NCBI RefSeq assembly: GCF_040869045.1
Contig: NW_027136973.1
Span: 186,001 to 250,000, forward strand
Length of the DNA stretch: 64,000 nt
Origin: Eurosta solidaginis
Lineage: Eukaryota > Arthropoda > Insecta > Diptera > Tephritidae
Reading direction: 5' to 3'
Below the pieces are notes generated by a model. The model was given only the letters and a program-made list of their open reading frames with translations, was not told the DNA's origin and made no database searches. A program made the position numbers and the translations under genes. The first letter of the stretch is position 1, and the number at the start of each line of letters is the position of its first letter. This document shows positions 1 through 10,561 of the stretch, piece after piece.

Positions 1-999
1 GTTATTAAAACTGTTTAAAGGTTGTCAAACGTTGTTTCTCGTTGCATATCCTTTAATTCTAGAGTTATATTGATAAATAACGTGTACGAATTTGTTAAAC
101 GCATTTGTTTTGGTTACTCGACGTCTCCGTTCTCGTGTAGCCTACATATTGCGTTTTTTTTTTATTTGCTTACCGGGCTAAAGGTTAGCATGCTTAAAAT
201 ACGTAAGTCGTTTTGTTCAACAAATTTGAGTAGATAACTCAGCAGTTGTTTGCATCAGAGCGACAATTTTTGAGATAGTTATTAAAACTGTTTAAAGGTT
301 GTCAAACGTTGTTTCTCGTTGTATATCCTTTAATTCTAGAGTTAAATTGATAAATAACGTGTACGAATTTGTTTAACGCATTTGTTTTGGTTACTCGACG
401 TCTCCGTTCTCGTGTAGCCTATATATTGCGTTTTTTTTTTAATTTGCTTACCGGGCTAAAGCTTAGCATGCTTAAAATACGTAAGTCGTTTTGTTCAACA
501 AATTTTAGTAGATAACTCAGCAGTTGTTTGCATCAGAGCGACAATTTTTGAGATAGTTATTAAAACTGTTTAAAGGTTGTCAAACGTTGTTTCTCGTTGT
601 ATATCCTTTAATTCTAGAGTTAAATTGATAAATAACGTGTACGAATTTGTTTAACGCATTTGTTTTGGTTACTCGACGTCTCCGTTCTCGTGTAGCCTAC
701 ATATTGCGTTTTTTTTTTTAATTTGCTTACCGGGCTAAAGGTTAGCATGCTTAAAATACGTAAGTCGTTTTGTTCAACAAATTTGAGTAGATAACTCAGC
801 AGTTGTTTGCATCAGAGCGACAATTTTTGAGATAGTTATTAAAACTGTTTAAAAGTTGTCCAACGTTGTTTCTCGTTGTATATCCTTTAATTCTAGAGTT
901 AAATTGATAAATAACGTGTACGAATTTGTTTAACGCATTTGTTTTGGTTACTCGACGTCTCCGTTCTCTTGTAGCCTACATATTGCGTTTTTTTTTAAT

Positions 1000-2777
1000 T
1001 TGCTTACCGGGCTAAAGGTTATCATGCTTAAAATACGTAAGTCGTTTTGTTCAACAAATTTGAGTAGATAACTCAGCAGTTGTTTGCATCAGATCGACAA
1101 TTTTTGAGATAGTTGTTAAAACTGGTTAAAGGTTGTCAAACGTTGTTTCTCGTTGTATATCCTTTAATTCTAGAGTTAAATTGATAAATAACGTGTAGGA
1201 ATTTGTTTAACGCATTTGTTTTGGTTACTCGACGTCTCCGTTCTCGTGTAGCCTACATATTGCGTTTTTTTTTTAATTTGCTTACCGGGCTAAAGGTTAG
1301 CATGCTTAAAATACGTAAGTCGTTTTGTTCAACAAATTTAAGTAGATAACTCATCAGTTGTTTGCATCAGAACGACAATTTTTGAGATAGTTATTAAAAC
1401 TGTTTAAAGGTTGTCAAACGTTGTTTCTCGTTGTATATCCTTTAATTCTAGAGTTAAATTGATAAATAACGTGTACGAATTTGTTTAACGCATTTTTTTT
1501 TGTTACTCGACGTCTCCGTTCTCGTGTAGCCTACATATTGCGTTTTTTTTTAATTTGCTTACCGGGCTAAAGGTTAGCATGCTTAAAATACGTAAGTCGT
1601 TTTGTTCAACAAATTTAAGTAGATAACTCAGCAGTTGTTTGCATCAGAGCGACAATTTTTGAGATAGTTATTAAAACTGTTTAAAGGTTGTCAAACGTTG
1701 TTTCTCGTTGTATATCCTTTAATTCTAGAGTTAAATTGATAAATAACGTGTACGAATTTGTTTAACGCATTTGTTTTGGTTACTCGACGTCTCCGTTCTC
1801 GTGTAGCCTACATATTGCGTTTTTTTTTAAATTTGCTTACCGGGCTAAAGGTTAGCATGCTTAAAATACGTAAGTAGTTTTGTTCAACAAATTTAAGTAG
1901 ATAACTCATCAGTTGTTTGCATCAGGGCGACAATTTTTGAGATAGTTATTAAAACTGTTTAAAGGTTGTCAAACGTTGTTTCTCGTTGTATATCCTTTAA
2001 TTCTAGAGTTAAATTGATAAATAACGTGTACGAATTTGTTTAACGCATTTGTTTTGGTTACTCGACGTCTCCGTTCTCGTGTAGCCTACATATTGCGTTT
2101 TTTTTTTAATTTGCTTACCGGGCTAAAAGTTAGCATGCTTAAAATACGTAAGTCGTTTTGTTCAACAAATGTAAGTAGATAACTCATCAGTTGTTTGCAT
2201 CAGAGCGACAATTTTTGAGATAGTTATTAAAACTGTTTAAAGGTTGTCAACCGTTGTTTCTCGTTGTATATCCCTTAATTCTAGAGTTAAATTGATAAAT
2301 AACGTGTACGAATTTGTTTAACGCATTTGTTTTGGTTACTCGACGTCTCCGTTCTCGTGTAGCCTACATATTGCGTTTTTTTTTTATTTGCTTACCGGGC
2401 TAAAGGTTAGCACGCTTAAAATACGTAAGTCGTTTTGTTCAACAAATTTAAGTAGATAACTCATCAGTTGTTTGCATCAGAGCGACAATTTTTGAGATAG
2501 TTATTAAAACTGTTTAAAGGTTGTCAAACGTTGTTTCTCGTTGTAAATCCTTTAATTCTAGAGCTAAATTGATAAATAACGTGTACGAATTTGTTTAACG
2601 CATTTGTTTTGGTTACTCGACGTCTCCGTTCTCGTGTAGCCTACATATTGCGTTTTTTTTTTAATTTGCTTACCGGGCTAAAGGTTAGCATGTTTAAAAT
2701 ACGTAAGTCGTTTTGTTCAACAAATTTGAGTAGATAACTCAGCAGTTGTTTGCATCAGAGCGACAATTTTTGAGATA
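1000..2777 (+). repeat. Multi-monomer block repeated 19 monomers downstream, copy 1
   Basis: Roughly six monomers repeated at 6279-8056 with an offset of about 5,279 bp. Paired private markers: GTTATCATGC 1018/6297, AGATCGAC 1091/6370, GTTGTTAAAACTGG 1112/6391, GTGTAGGAA 1194/6473, CAGAACGAC near 1368/6647, ATTTTTTTTTGTTACTC near 1492/6771, CAGGGCG 1925/7203, TCCCTTAATTC near 2271/7550, GAGCTAAATTG near 2561/7840. The block overlaps the 7-mer copy 1, showing that the duplications are nested. Confidence 0.85.
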
Positions 2778-2930
2778 GTTATTAAAACTGTTTAAAGGTT
2801 GTCAAACGTTGTTTCTCGTTGTATATCCTTTAATTCTAGAGTTAAATTGATAAATAACGTGTACGAATTTGTTTAACGCATTTGTTTTGGTTACTCGACG
2901 TCTCCGTTCTCGTGTAGCCTACATATTGCG

Positions 2931-2940
2931 TTTTTTTTTT
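2931..2940 (+). repeat. T-tract of the monomer (T10 here, about T7-T17 across the array)
   Basis: Each unit has a pure T run between GCG and AATTTGC (or ATTTGC, AAATTTGC). It is the main cause of monomer length variation: most units have 8 to 12 T, with extremes of 15 and 17. Rigid A/T tracts of this kind are known to bend DNA and disfavour nucleosomes, so it could phase nucleosomes on the array; that is inference. It is also a spot where polymerase slippage and sequencing homopolymer errors both occur. Confidence 0.9.
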
Positions 2941-3004
2941 AATTTGCTTACCGGGCTAAAGGTTAGCATGCTTAAAATACGTAAGTCGTTTTGTTCAACA
3001 AATT

Positions 3005-3019
3005 TGAGTAGATAACTCA
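3005..3019 (+). repeat. Dyad TGAGT-agata-ACTCA (type G haplotype)
   Basis: Perfect 5 bp inverted repeat with a 5-nt AGATA centre, directly after a tighter dyad TTTGTT-C-AACAAA at 2990-3002. It recurs once per type G monomer. In type A monomers the left arm reads TAAGT, which mismatches ACTCA at one position. Short dyads are known to be enriched in centromeric satellites that lack CENP-B boxes; whether this one forms a hairpin or binds a protein is unknown. Confidence 0.75.
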
Positions 3020-3610
3020 GCAGTTGTTTGCATCAGAGCGACAATTTTTGAGATAGTTATTAAAACTGTTTAAAGGTTGTCAAACGTTGTTTCTCGTTGT
3101 ATATCCTTTAATTCTAGAGTTAAATTGATAAATAACGTGTACGAATTTGTTTAACGCATTTGTTTTGGTTACTCGACGTCTCCATTCTCGTGTAGCCTAC
3201 ATATTGCGTTTTTTTTTTAATTTGCTTACCGGGCTAAAGGTTAGCATGTTTAAAATACGCAAGTCGTTTTGTTCAACAAATTTGAGTAGATAACTCAGCA
3301 GTTGTTTGCATCAGAGCGACAATTTTTGAGATAGTTATTAAAACTGTTTAAAGGTTGTCAAACGTTGTTTCTCGTTGTATATCCTTTAATTCTAGAGTTA
3401 AATTGATAAATAACGTGCACGAATTTGTTTAACGCATTTGTTTTGGTTACTCGACGTCTCCATTCTCGTGTAGCCTACATATTGCGTTTTTTTTTAATTT
3501 GCTTACCGGGCTAAAGGTTACCGTGTTTAAAATACGTAAGTCGTTTTGTTCAACAAATTTGAGTAGATAACTCAGCAGTTGTTTGCATCAGAGCGACAAT
3601 TTTTGAGATA

Positions 3611-5558
3611 GTTATTAAAACTGTTTAAAGGTTGTCAAACGTTGTTTCTCGTTGTATATCCTTTAATTCTAGAGTTAAATTGATAAATAACGTGTACGAA
3701 TTTGTTTAACGCATTTGTTTTGGTTACTCGACGTCTCCGTTCTCGTGTAGCCTACATATTGCGTTTTTTTTTAAATTTGCTTACCGGGCTAAAGGTTAGC
3801 ATGCTTAAAATACGTAAGTAGTTTTGTTCAACAAATTTAAGTAGATAACTCATCAGTTGTTTGCATCAGGGCGACAATTTTTGAGATAGTTATTAAAACT
3901 GTTTAAAGGTTGTCAAACGTTGTTTCTCGTTATATATCCTTTAATTCTAGAGTTAAATTGATAAATAACGTGTACGAATTTGTTTAACGCATTTGTTTTG
4001 GTTACTCGACGTCTCCGTTCTCGTGTAGCCTACATATTGCGTTTTTTTTTTAATTTGCTTACCGGGCTAAAAGTTAGCATGCTTAAAATACGTAAGTCGT
4101 TTTGTTCAACAAATGTAAGTAGATAACTCATCAGTTGTTTGCATCAGAGCGACAATTTTTGAGATAGTTATTAAAACTGTTTAAAGGTTGTCAACCGTTG
4201 TTTCTCGTTGTATATCCTTTAATTCTAGAGTTAAATTGATAAATAACGTGTACGAATTTGTTTAACGCATTTGTTTTGGTTACTCGACGTCTCCGTTCTC
4301 GTGTAGCCTACATATTGCGTTTTTTTTTTTTTTTATTTGCTTACCGGGCTAAAGGTTAGCACGCTTAAAATACGTAAGTCGTTTTGTTCAACAAATTTAA
4401 GTAGATAACTCATCAGTTGTTTGCATCAGAGCGACAATTTTTGAGATAGTTATTAAAACTGTTTAAAGGTTGTCAAACGTTGTTTCTCGTTGTAAATCCT
4501 TTAATTCTAGAGTTAAATTGATAAATAACGTGTACGAATTTGTTTAACGCATTTGTTTTGGTTACTCGACGTCTCCGTTCTCGTGTAGCCTACATATTGC
4601 GTTTTTGTTTTAATTTGCTTACCGGGCTAAAGGTTAGCATGTTTAAAATACGTAAGTCGTTTTGTTCAACAAATTTGAGTAGATAACTCAGCAGTTGTTT
4701 GCATCAGAGCTACAATATTTGAGATAGTTATTAAAACTGTTTAAAGGTTGTCAAACATTGTTTCTCGTTGTATATCCCTTAATTCGAGAGTTAAATTGAT
4801 AAATAACGTGTACGAATTTGTTTAACGCATTTGTTTTGGTTACTCGACGTCTCCGTTCTCGTGTAGCCTACATATTGCGTTTTTTTTTTAATTTGCTTAC
4901 CGGGCTAAAGGTTAGCATGCTTAAAATACGTAAGTCGTTTTGTTCAACAAATTTGAGTAGATAACTCAGCAGTTGTTTGCATCACAGCGACAATTTTTGA
5001 GATAGTTATTAAAACTGTTTAAAGGTTGTCAAACGTTGTTTCTCGTTGTATATCCTTTAATTCTAGAGTTAAATTGATAAATAACGTGTACGAATTTGTT
5101 TAACGCATTTGTTTTGGTTACTCGACGTCTCCATTCTCGTGTAGCCTACATATTGCGTTTTTTTTTAATTTGCTTACCGGGCTAAAGGTTAGCATGTTTA
5201 AAATACGCAAGTCGTTTTGTTCAACAAATTTGAGTAGATAACTCAGCAGTTGTTTGCATCAGAGCGACAATTTTTGAGATAGTTATTAAAACTGTTTAAA
5301 GGTTGTCAAACGTTGTTTCTCGTTGTATATCCTTTAATTCTAGAGTTAAATTGATAAATAACGTGCACGAATTTGTTTAACGCATTTGTTTTGGTTACTC
5401 GACGTCTCCATTCTCGTGTAGCCTACATATTGCGTTTTTTTTTAATTTGCTTACCGGGCTAAAGGTTACCGTGTTTAAAATACGTAAGTCGTTTTGTTCA
5501 ACAAATTTGAGTAGATAACTCAGCAGTTGTTTGCATCAGAGCGACAATTTTTGAGATA
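3611..5558 (+). repeat. 7-monomer HOR block, copy 2
   Basis: Tandem copy of the preceding block, offset about 1,944-1,948 bp. Paired markers: CAGGGCG 1925/3867, GTGCACG 3415/5363, CCGTG 3521/5469. Copy 2 has its own later changes: T15 at 4320, a TTTTTGTTTT-interrupted tract near 4602, GAGCTACAATATTTG near 4708, and TCCCTTAATTCGAGAG near 4775. It contains both the 3' part of copy 1's pattern and the left part of the 17-mer repeat that follows. Confidence 0.86.
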
Positions 5559-5835
5559 GTTATTAAAACTGTTTAAAGGTTGTCAAACGTTGTTTCTCGT
5601 TGTATATCCTTTAATTCTAGAGTTAAATTGATAAATAACGTGTACGAATTTGTTCAACGCATTTGTTTTGGTTACTCGACGTCTCCGTTCTCGTGTAGCC
5701 TACATATTGCGTTTTTTTTTTAATTTGCTTACCGGGCTAAAGGTTAGCAGCTTAAAATACGTAAGTCGTTTTGTTCAACAAATTTAAGTAGATAACTCAC
5801 CAGTTGTTTGCATCAGAGCGACAATTTTTGAGATA
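4167..5835 (+). repeat. 6-monomer block repeated at 17-monomer offset, copy 1
   Basis: Six monomers whose markers recur 4,726 bp downstream: TCAACCG, expanded T-tract plus TTAGCACGC, GTAAATCC (4492/9218), ACAATATTTGAG, TCCCTTAATTCGAGAG, CACAGCG, CTCCATTC plus CGCAAG, GTGCACG (5363/10090), GTTACCGTG (5469/10195), TTTGTTCAACGC (5653/10380), TTAGCAGCTT (5749/10475). It runs one monomer past the 7-mer copy it overlaps. Confidence 0.85.
4320..4334 (+). repeat. Expanded T15 tract
   Basis: Fifteen T in a row followed by ATTTGC instead of AATTTGC, in the monomer starting at 4167. The matching monomer one 17-mer offset downstream has T17. The expansion therefore arose before that duplication, and the tract has since changed length again, unless the difference is a homopolymer read error. 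Confidence 0.9.
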
Positions 5836-6278
5836 GTTAGTAAAACTGTTTAAAGGTTGTCAAACGTTGTTTCTCGTTGTATATCCTTTAATTCTAGAGT
5901 TAAATTGATAAATAACGTGTACGAATTTGTTTAACGCATTTTTTTTTGTTACTCTACGTCTCCGTTCTCGTGTAGCCTACATATTGCGTTTTTTTTTAAT
6001 TTGCTTACCGGGCTAAAGGTTAGCATGCTTAAAATACGTAAGTCGTTTTGTTCAACAAATTTAAGTAGATAACTCAGCAGTTGTTTGCATCAGAGCGACA
6101 ATTTTTGAGATAGTTATTAAAACTGTTTAAAGGTTGTCAAACGTTGTTTCTCGTTGTATATCCTTTAATTCTAGAGTTAAATTGATAAATAACGTGTACG
6201 AATTTGTTTAACGCATTTGTTTTGGTTACTCGACGTCTCCGTTCTCGTGTAGCCTACATATTGCGTTTTTTTTTAAAT

Positions 6279-8056
6279 TTGCTTACCGGGCTAAAGGTTA
6301 TCATGCTTAAAATACGTAAGTCGTTTTGTTCAACAAATTTGAGTAGATAACTCAGCAGTTGTTTGCATCAGATCGACAATTTTTGAGATAGTTGTTAAAA
6401 CTGGTTAAAGGTTGTCAAACGTTGTTTCTCGTTGTATATCCTTTAATTCTAGAGTTAAATTGATAAATAACGTGTAGGAATTTGTTTAACGCATTTGTTT
6501 TGGTTACTCGACGTCTCCGTTCTCGTGTAGCCTACATATTGCGTTTTTTTTTAATTTGCTTACCGGGCTAAAGGTTAGCATGCTTAAAATACGTAAGTCG
6601 TTTTGTTCAACAAATTTAAGTAGATAACTCATCAGTTGTTTGCATCAGAACGACAATTTTTGAGATAGTTATTAAAACTGTTTAAAGGTTGTCAAACGTT
6701 GTTTCTCGTTGTATATCCTTTAATTCTAGAGTTAAATTGATAAATAACGTGTACGAATTTGTTTAACGCATTTTTTTTTGTTACTCGACGTCTCCGTTCT
6801 CGTGTAGCCTACATATTGCGTTTTTTTTTAATTTGCTTACCGGGCTAAAGGTTAGCATGCTTAAAATACGTAAGTCGTTTTGTTCAACAAATTTAAGTAG
6901 ATAACTCAGCAGTTGTTTGCATCAGAGCGACAATTTTTGAGATAGTTATTAAAACTGTTTAAAGGTTGTCAAACGTTGTTTCTCGTTGTATATCCTTTAA
7001 TTCTAGAGTTAAATTGATAAATAACGTGTACGAATTTGTTTAACGCATTTGTTTTGGTTACTCGACGTCTCCGTTCTCGTGTAGCCTACATATTGCGTTT
7101 TTTTTTAAATTTGCTTACCGGGCTAAAGGTTAGCATGCTTAAAATACGTAAGTAGTTTTGTTCAACAAATTTAAGTAGATAACTCATCAGTTGTTTGCAT
7201 CAGGGCGACAATTTTTGAGATAGTTATTAAAACTGTTTAAAGGTTGTCAAACGTTGTTTCTCGTTGTATATCCTTTAATTCTAGAGTTAAATTGATAAAT
7301 AACGTGTACGAATTTGTTTAACGCATTTGTTTTGGTTACTCGACGTCTCCGTTCTCGTGTAGCCTACATATTGCGTTTTTTTTTTAATTTGCTTACCGGG
7401 CTAAAAGTTAGCATGCTTAAAATACGTAAGTCGTTTTGTTCAACAAATGTAAGTAGATAACTCATCAGTTGTTTGCATCAGAGCGACAATTTTTGAGATA
7501 GTTATTAAAACTGTTTAAAGGTTGTCAACCGTTGTTTCTCGTTGTATATCCCTTAATTCTAGAGTTAAATTGATAAATAACGTGTACGAATTTGTTTAAC
7601 GCATTTGTTTTGGTTACTCGACGTCTCCGTTCTCGTGTAGCCTACATATTGCGTTTTTTTTTTATTTGCTTACCGGGCTAAAGGTTAGCACGCTTAAAAT
7701 ACGTAAGTCGTTTTGTTCAACAAATTTAAGTAGATAACTCATCAGTTGTTTGCATCAGAGCGACAATTTTTGAGATAGTTATTAAAACTGTTTAAAGGTT
7801 GTCAAACGTTGTTTCTCGTTGTAAATCCTTTAATTCTAGAGCTAAATTGATAAATAACGTGTACGAATTTGTTTAACGCATTTGTTTTGGTTACTCGACG
7901 TCTCCGTTCTCGTGTAGCCTACATATTGCGTTTTTTTTTTAATTTGCTTACCGGGCTAAAGGTTAGCATGTTTAAAATACGTAAGTCGTTTTGTTCAACA
8001 AATTTGAGTAGATAACTCAGCAGTTGTTTGCATCAGAGCGACAATTTTTGAGATAG
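6279..8056 (+). repeat. Multi-monomer block repeated 19 monomers downstream, copy 2
   Basis: Counterpart of 1000-2777. It reproduces copy 1 down to GAGCTAAATTG near 7840, a variant that the intervening 7-mer copy (3611-5558) lacks, so it derives from copy 1 rather than from the nearer block. Similarity ends in the monomer near 8057, where ACATTG appears and the expected CTCCATTC variants are absent. Confidence 0.83.
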
Positions 8057-8890
8057 TTATTAAAACTGTTTAAAGGTTGTCAAACATTGTTTCTCGTTGT
8101 ATATCCTTTAATTCTAGAGTTAAATTGATAAATAACGTGTACGAATTTGTTTAACGCATTTGTTTTGGTTACTCGACGTCTCCGTTCTCGTGTAGCCTAC
8201 ATATTGCGTTTTTTTTTTAATTTGCTTACCGGGCTAAAGGTTAGCATGCTTAAAATACGTAAGTCGTTTTGTTCAACAAATTTGAGTAGATAACTCAGCA
8301 GTTGTTTGCATCAGAGCGACAATTTTTGAGATAGTTATTAAAACTGTTTAAAGGTTGTCAAACGTTGTTTCTCGTTGTATATCCTTTAATTCTAGAGTTA
8401 AATTGATAAATAACGTGTACGAATTTGTTTAACGCATTTGTTTTGGTTACTCGACGTCTCCGTTCTCGTGTAGCCTACATATTGCTTTTTTTTTTTAATT
8501 TGCTTACCGGGCTAAAGGTTAGCATGCTTAAAATACGTAAGTCGTTTTGTTCAACAAATTTGAGTAGATAACTCAGCAGTTGTTTGCATCAGAGCGACAA
8601 TTTTTGAGATAGTTATTAAAACTGTTTAAAGGTTGTCAAACGTTGTTTCTCGTTGTATATCCTTTAATTCTAGAGTTAAATTGATAAATAACGTGTACGA
8701 ATTTGTTTAACGCATTTGTTTTGGTTACTCGACGTCTCCGTTCTCGTGTAGCCTATATATTGCGTTTTTTTTTTTAATTTGCTTACCGGGCTAAAAGTTA
8801 GCATGCTTAAAATACGTAAGTCGTTTTGTTCAACAAATTTGAGTAGATAACTCATCAGTTGTTTGCATCAAAGCGACAATTTTTGAGATA

Positions 8891-10561
8891 GTTATTAAAA
8901 CTGTTTAAAGGTTGTCAACCGTTGTTTCTCGTTGTATATCCTTTAATTCTAGAGTTAAATTGATAAATAACGTGTACGAATTTGTTTAACGCATTTGTTT
9001 TGGTTACTCGACGTCTCCGTTCTCGTGTAGCCTACATATTGCGTTTTTTTTTTTTTTTTTATTTGCTTACCGGGCTAAAGGTTAGCACGCTTAAAATACG
9101 TAAGTCGTTTTGTTCAACAAATTTAAGTAGATAACTCATCAGTTGTTTGCATCAGAGCGACAATTTTTGAGATAGTTATTAAAACTGTTTAAAGGTTGTC
9201 AAACGTTGTTTCTCGTTGTAAATCCTTTAATTCTAGAGTTAAATTGATAAATAACGTGTACGAATTTGTTTAACGCATTTGTTTTGGTTACTCGACGTCT
9301 CCGTTCTCGTGTAGCCTACATATTGCGTTTTTTTTTTAATTTGCTTACCGGGCTAAAGGTTAGCATGTTTAAAATACGTAAGTCGTTTTGTTCAACAAAT
9401 TTGAGTAGATAACTCAGCAGTTGTTTGCATCAGAGCGACAATATTTGAGATAGTTATTAAAACTGTTTAAAGGTTGTCAAACGTTGTTTCTCGTTGTATA
9501 TCCCTTAATTCGAGAGTTAAATTGATAAATAACGTGTACGAATTTGTTTAACGCATTTGTTTTGGTTACTCGACGTCTCCGTTCTCGTGTAGCCTACATA
9601 TTGCGTTTTTTTTTTAATTTGCTTACCGGGCTAAAGGTTAGCATGCTTAAAATACGTAAGTCGTTTTGTTCAACAAATTTGAGTAGATAACTCAGCAGTT
9701 GTTTGCATCACAGCGACAATTTTTGAGATAGTTATTAAAACTGTTTAAAGGTTGTCAAACGTTGTTTCTCGTTGTATATCCTTTAATTCTAGAGTTAAAT
9801 TGATAAATAACGTGTACGAATTTGTTTAACGCATTTGTTTTGGTTACTCGACGTCTCCATTCTCGTGTAGCCTACATATTGCGTTTTTTTTTAATTTGCT
9901 TACCGGGCTAAAGGTTAGCATGTTTAAAATACGCAAGTCGTTTTGTTCAACAAATTTGAGTAGATAACTCAGCAGTTGTTTGCATCAGAGCGACAATTTT
10001 TGAGATAGTTATTAAAACTGTTTAAAGGTTGTCAAACGTTGTTTCTCGTTGTATATCCTTTAATTCTAGAGTTAAATTGATAAATAACGTGCACGAATTT
10101 GTTTAACGCATTTGTTTTGGTTACTCGACGTCTCCATTCTCGTGTAGCCTACATATTGCGTTTTTTTTTAATTTGCTTACCGGGCTAAAGGTTACCGTGT
10201 TTAAAATACGTAAGTCGTTTTGTTCAACAAATTTGAGTAGATAACTCAGCAGTTGTTTGCATCAGAGCGACAATTTTTGAGATAGTTATTAAAACTGTTT
10301 AAAGGTTGTTAAACGTTGTTTCTCGTTGTATATCCTTTAATTCTAGAGTTAAATTGATAAATAACGTGTACGAATTTGTTCAACGCATTTGTTTTGGTTA
10401 CTCGACGTCTCCGTTCTCGTGTAGCCTACATATTGCGTTTTTTTTTTAATTTGCTTACCGGGCTATAGGTTAGCAGCTTAAAATACGTAAGTCGTTTTGT
10501 TCAACAAATTTAAGTAGATAACTCATCAGTTGTTTGCATCAGAGCGACAATTTTTGAGATA
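8891..10561 (+). repeat. 6-monomer block repeated at 17-monomer offset, copy 2
   Basis: Counterpart of 4167-5835 with near-identical markers. Later changes include T17 against T15 and CTATAGG near 10464. The monomer just after it (10562 onward) again carries TTAGCAGCTT near 10751, a further single-monomer duplicate. Confidence 0.84.
9044..9060 (+). repeat. Expanded T17 tract, longest in the window
   Basis: Seventeen T in a row followed by ATTTGC, in the monomer starting at 8891. It is the counterpart of the T15 tract at 4320-4334: both monomers also share TCAACCGTTG near the start and TTAGCACGC after the tract. Confidence 0.9.

Larger units (their letters stand above)
2778..3055 (+). repeat. 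Reference (consensus-like) monomer, type G, 278 bp
   Basis: This unit carries the majority base at essentially every site, so it serves as a reference. In order it holds: AT-rich head with a DraI-type TTTAAA; AACGTT; TCTAGA near unit position 59-64; CGTGTACG; a GC-richer centre with CTCGACGTCTCC; a T10 tract at 2931-2940; CCGGG; the 8 bp palindrome AGCATGCT at 2965-2972; TACGTA; a dyad TTTGTT-C-AACAAA at 2990-3002; a second dyad TGAGT-agata-ACTCA at 3005-3019; and a tail ending TTTTTGAGATA. By count it has 52 G, 41 C and 14 CpG. There is no long open frame: 278 is not a multiple of 3, so any frame shifts from unit to unit. No CENP-B box (TTCGNNNNANNCGGG pattern) is visible on either strand. 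Confidence 0.95.
1667..3610 (+). repeat. 7-monomer HOR block, copy 1
   Basis: Seven monomers (starts 1667, 1945, 2223, 2500, 2778, 3056, 3334) with a distinctive string of private variants in order: GTAAGTAG plus CAGGGCG; CTAAAAGTTAGC plus AAATGTAAG; TCAACCG plus TTAGCACGC; GTAAATCC plus CATGTTT; a consensus unit; CTCCATTC plus CGCAAG; GTGCACG plus GTTACCGTG. The same string in the same order follows directly from 3611, so this is a tandem 7-mer duplication. Confidence 0.88.

Noticed and set aside
22..237. 71-codon open frame on the + strand, and similar ones at 32223-32420, 35825-36022, 50838-51053 and 61081-61296
   Set aside because: All are the same stretch of the satellite monomer read from a TTG. 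The frame stays open only where a chance variant, the 19 bp deletion or a one-base deletion removes the usual stops. The unit length is not a multiple of 3, there is no promoter or ribosome-site context, and the rest of the array has stops in this frame.
2931..2940. Transcription terminator (T-run) or Pol III terminator in each unit
   Set aside because: No GC-rich hairpin precedes the T-run, and I found no A-box or B-box promoter, tRNA or 5S-like sequence in the unit.
2961..2980. CENP-B box
   Set aside because: The TTCGNNNNANNCGGG pattern is not present on either strand of the reference unit; CCGGG occurs but without the required TTCG at the right distance.
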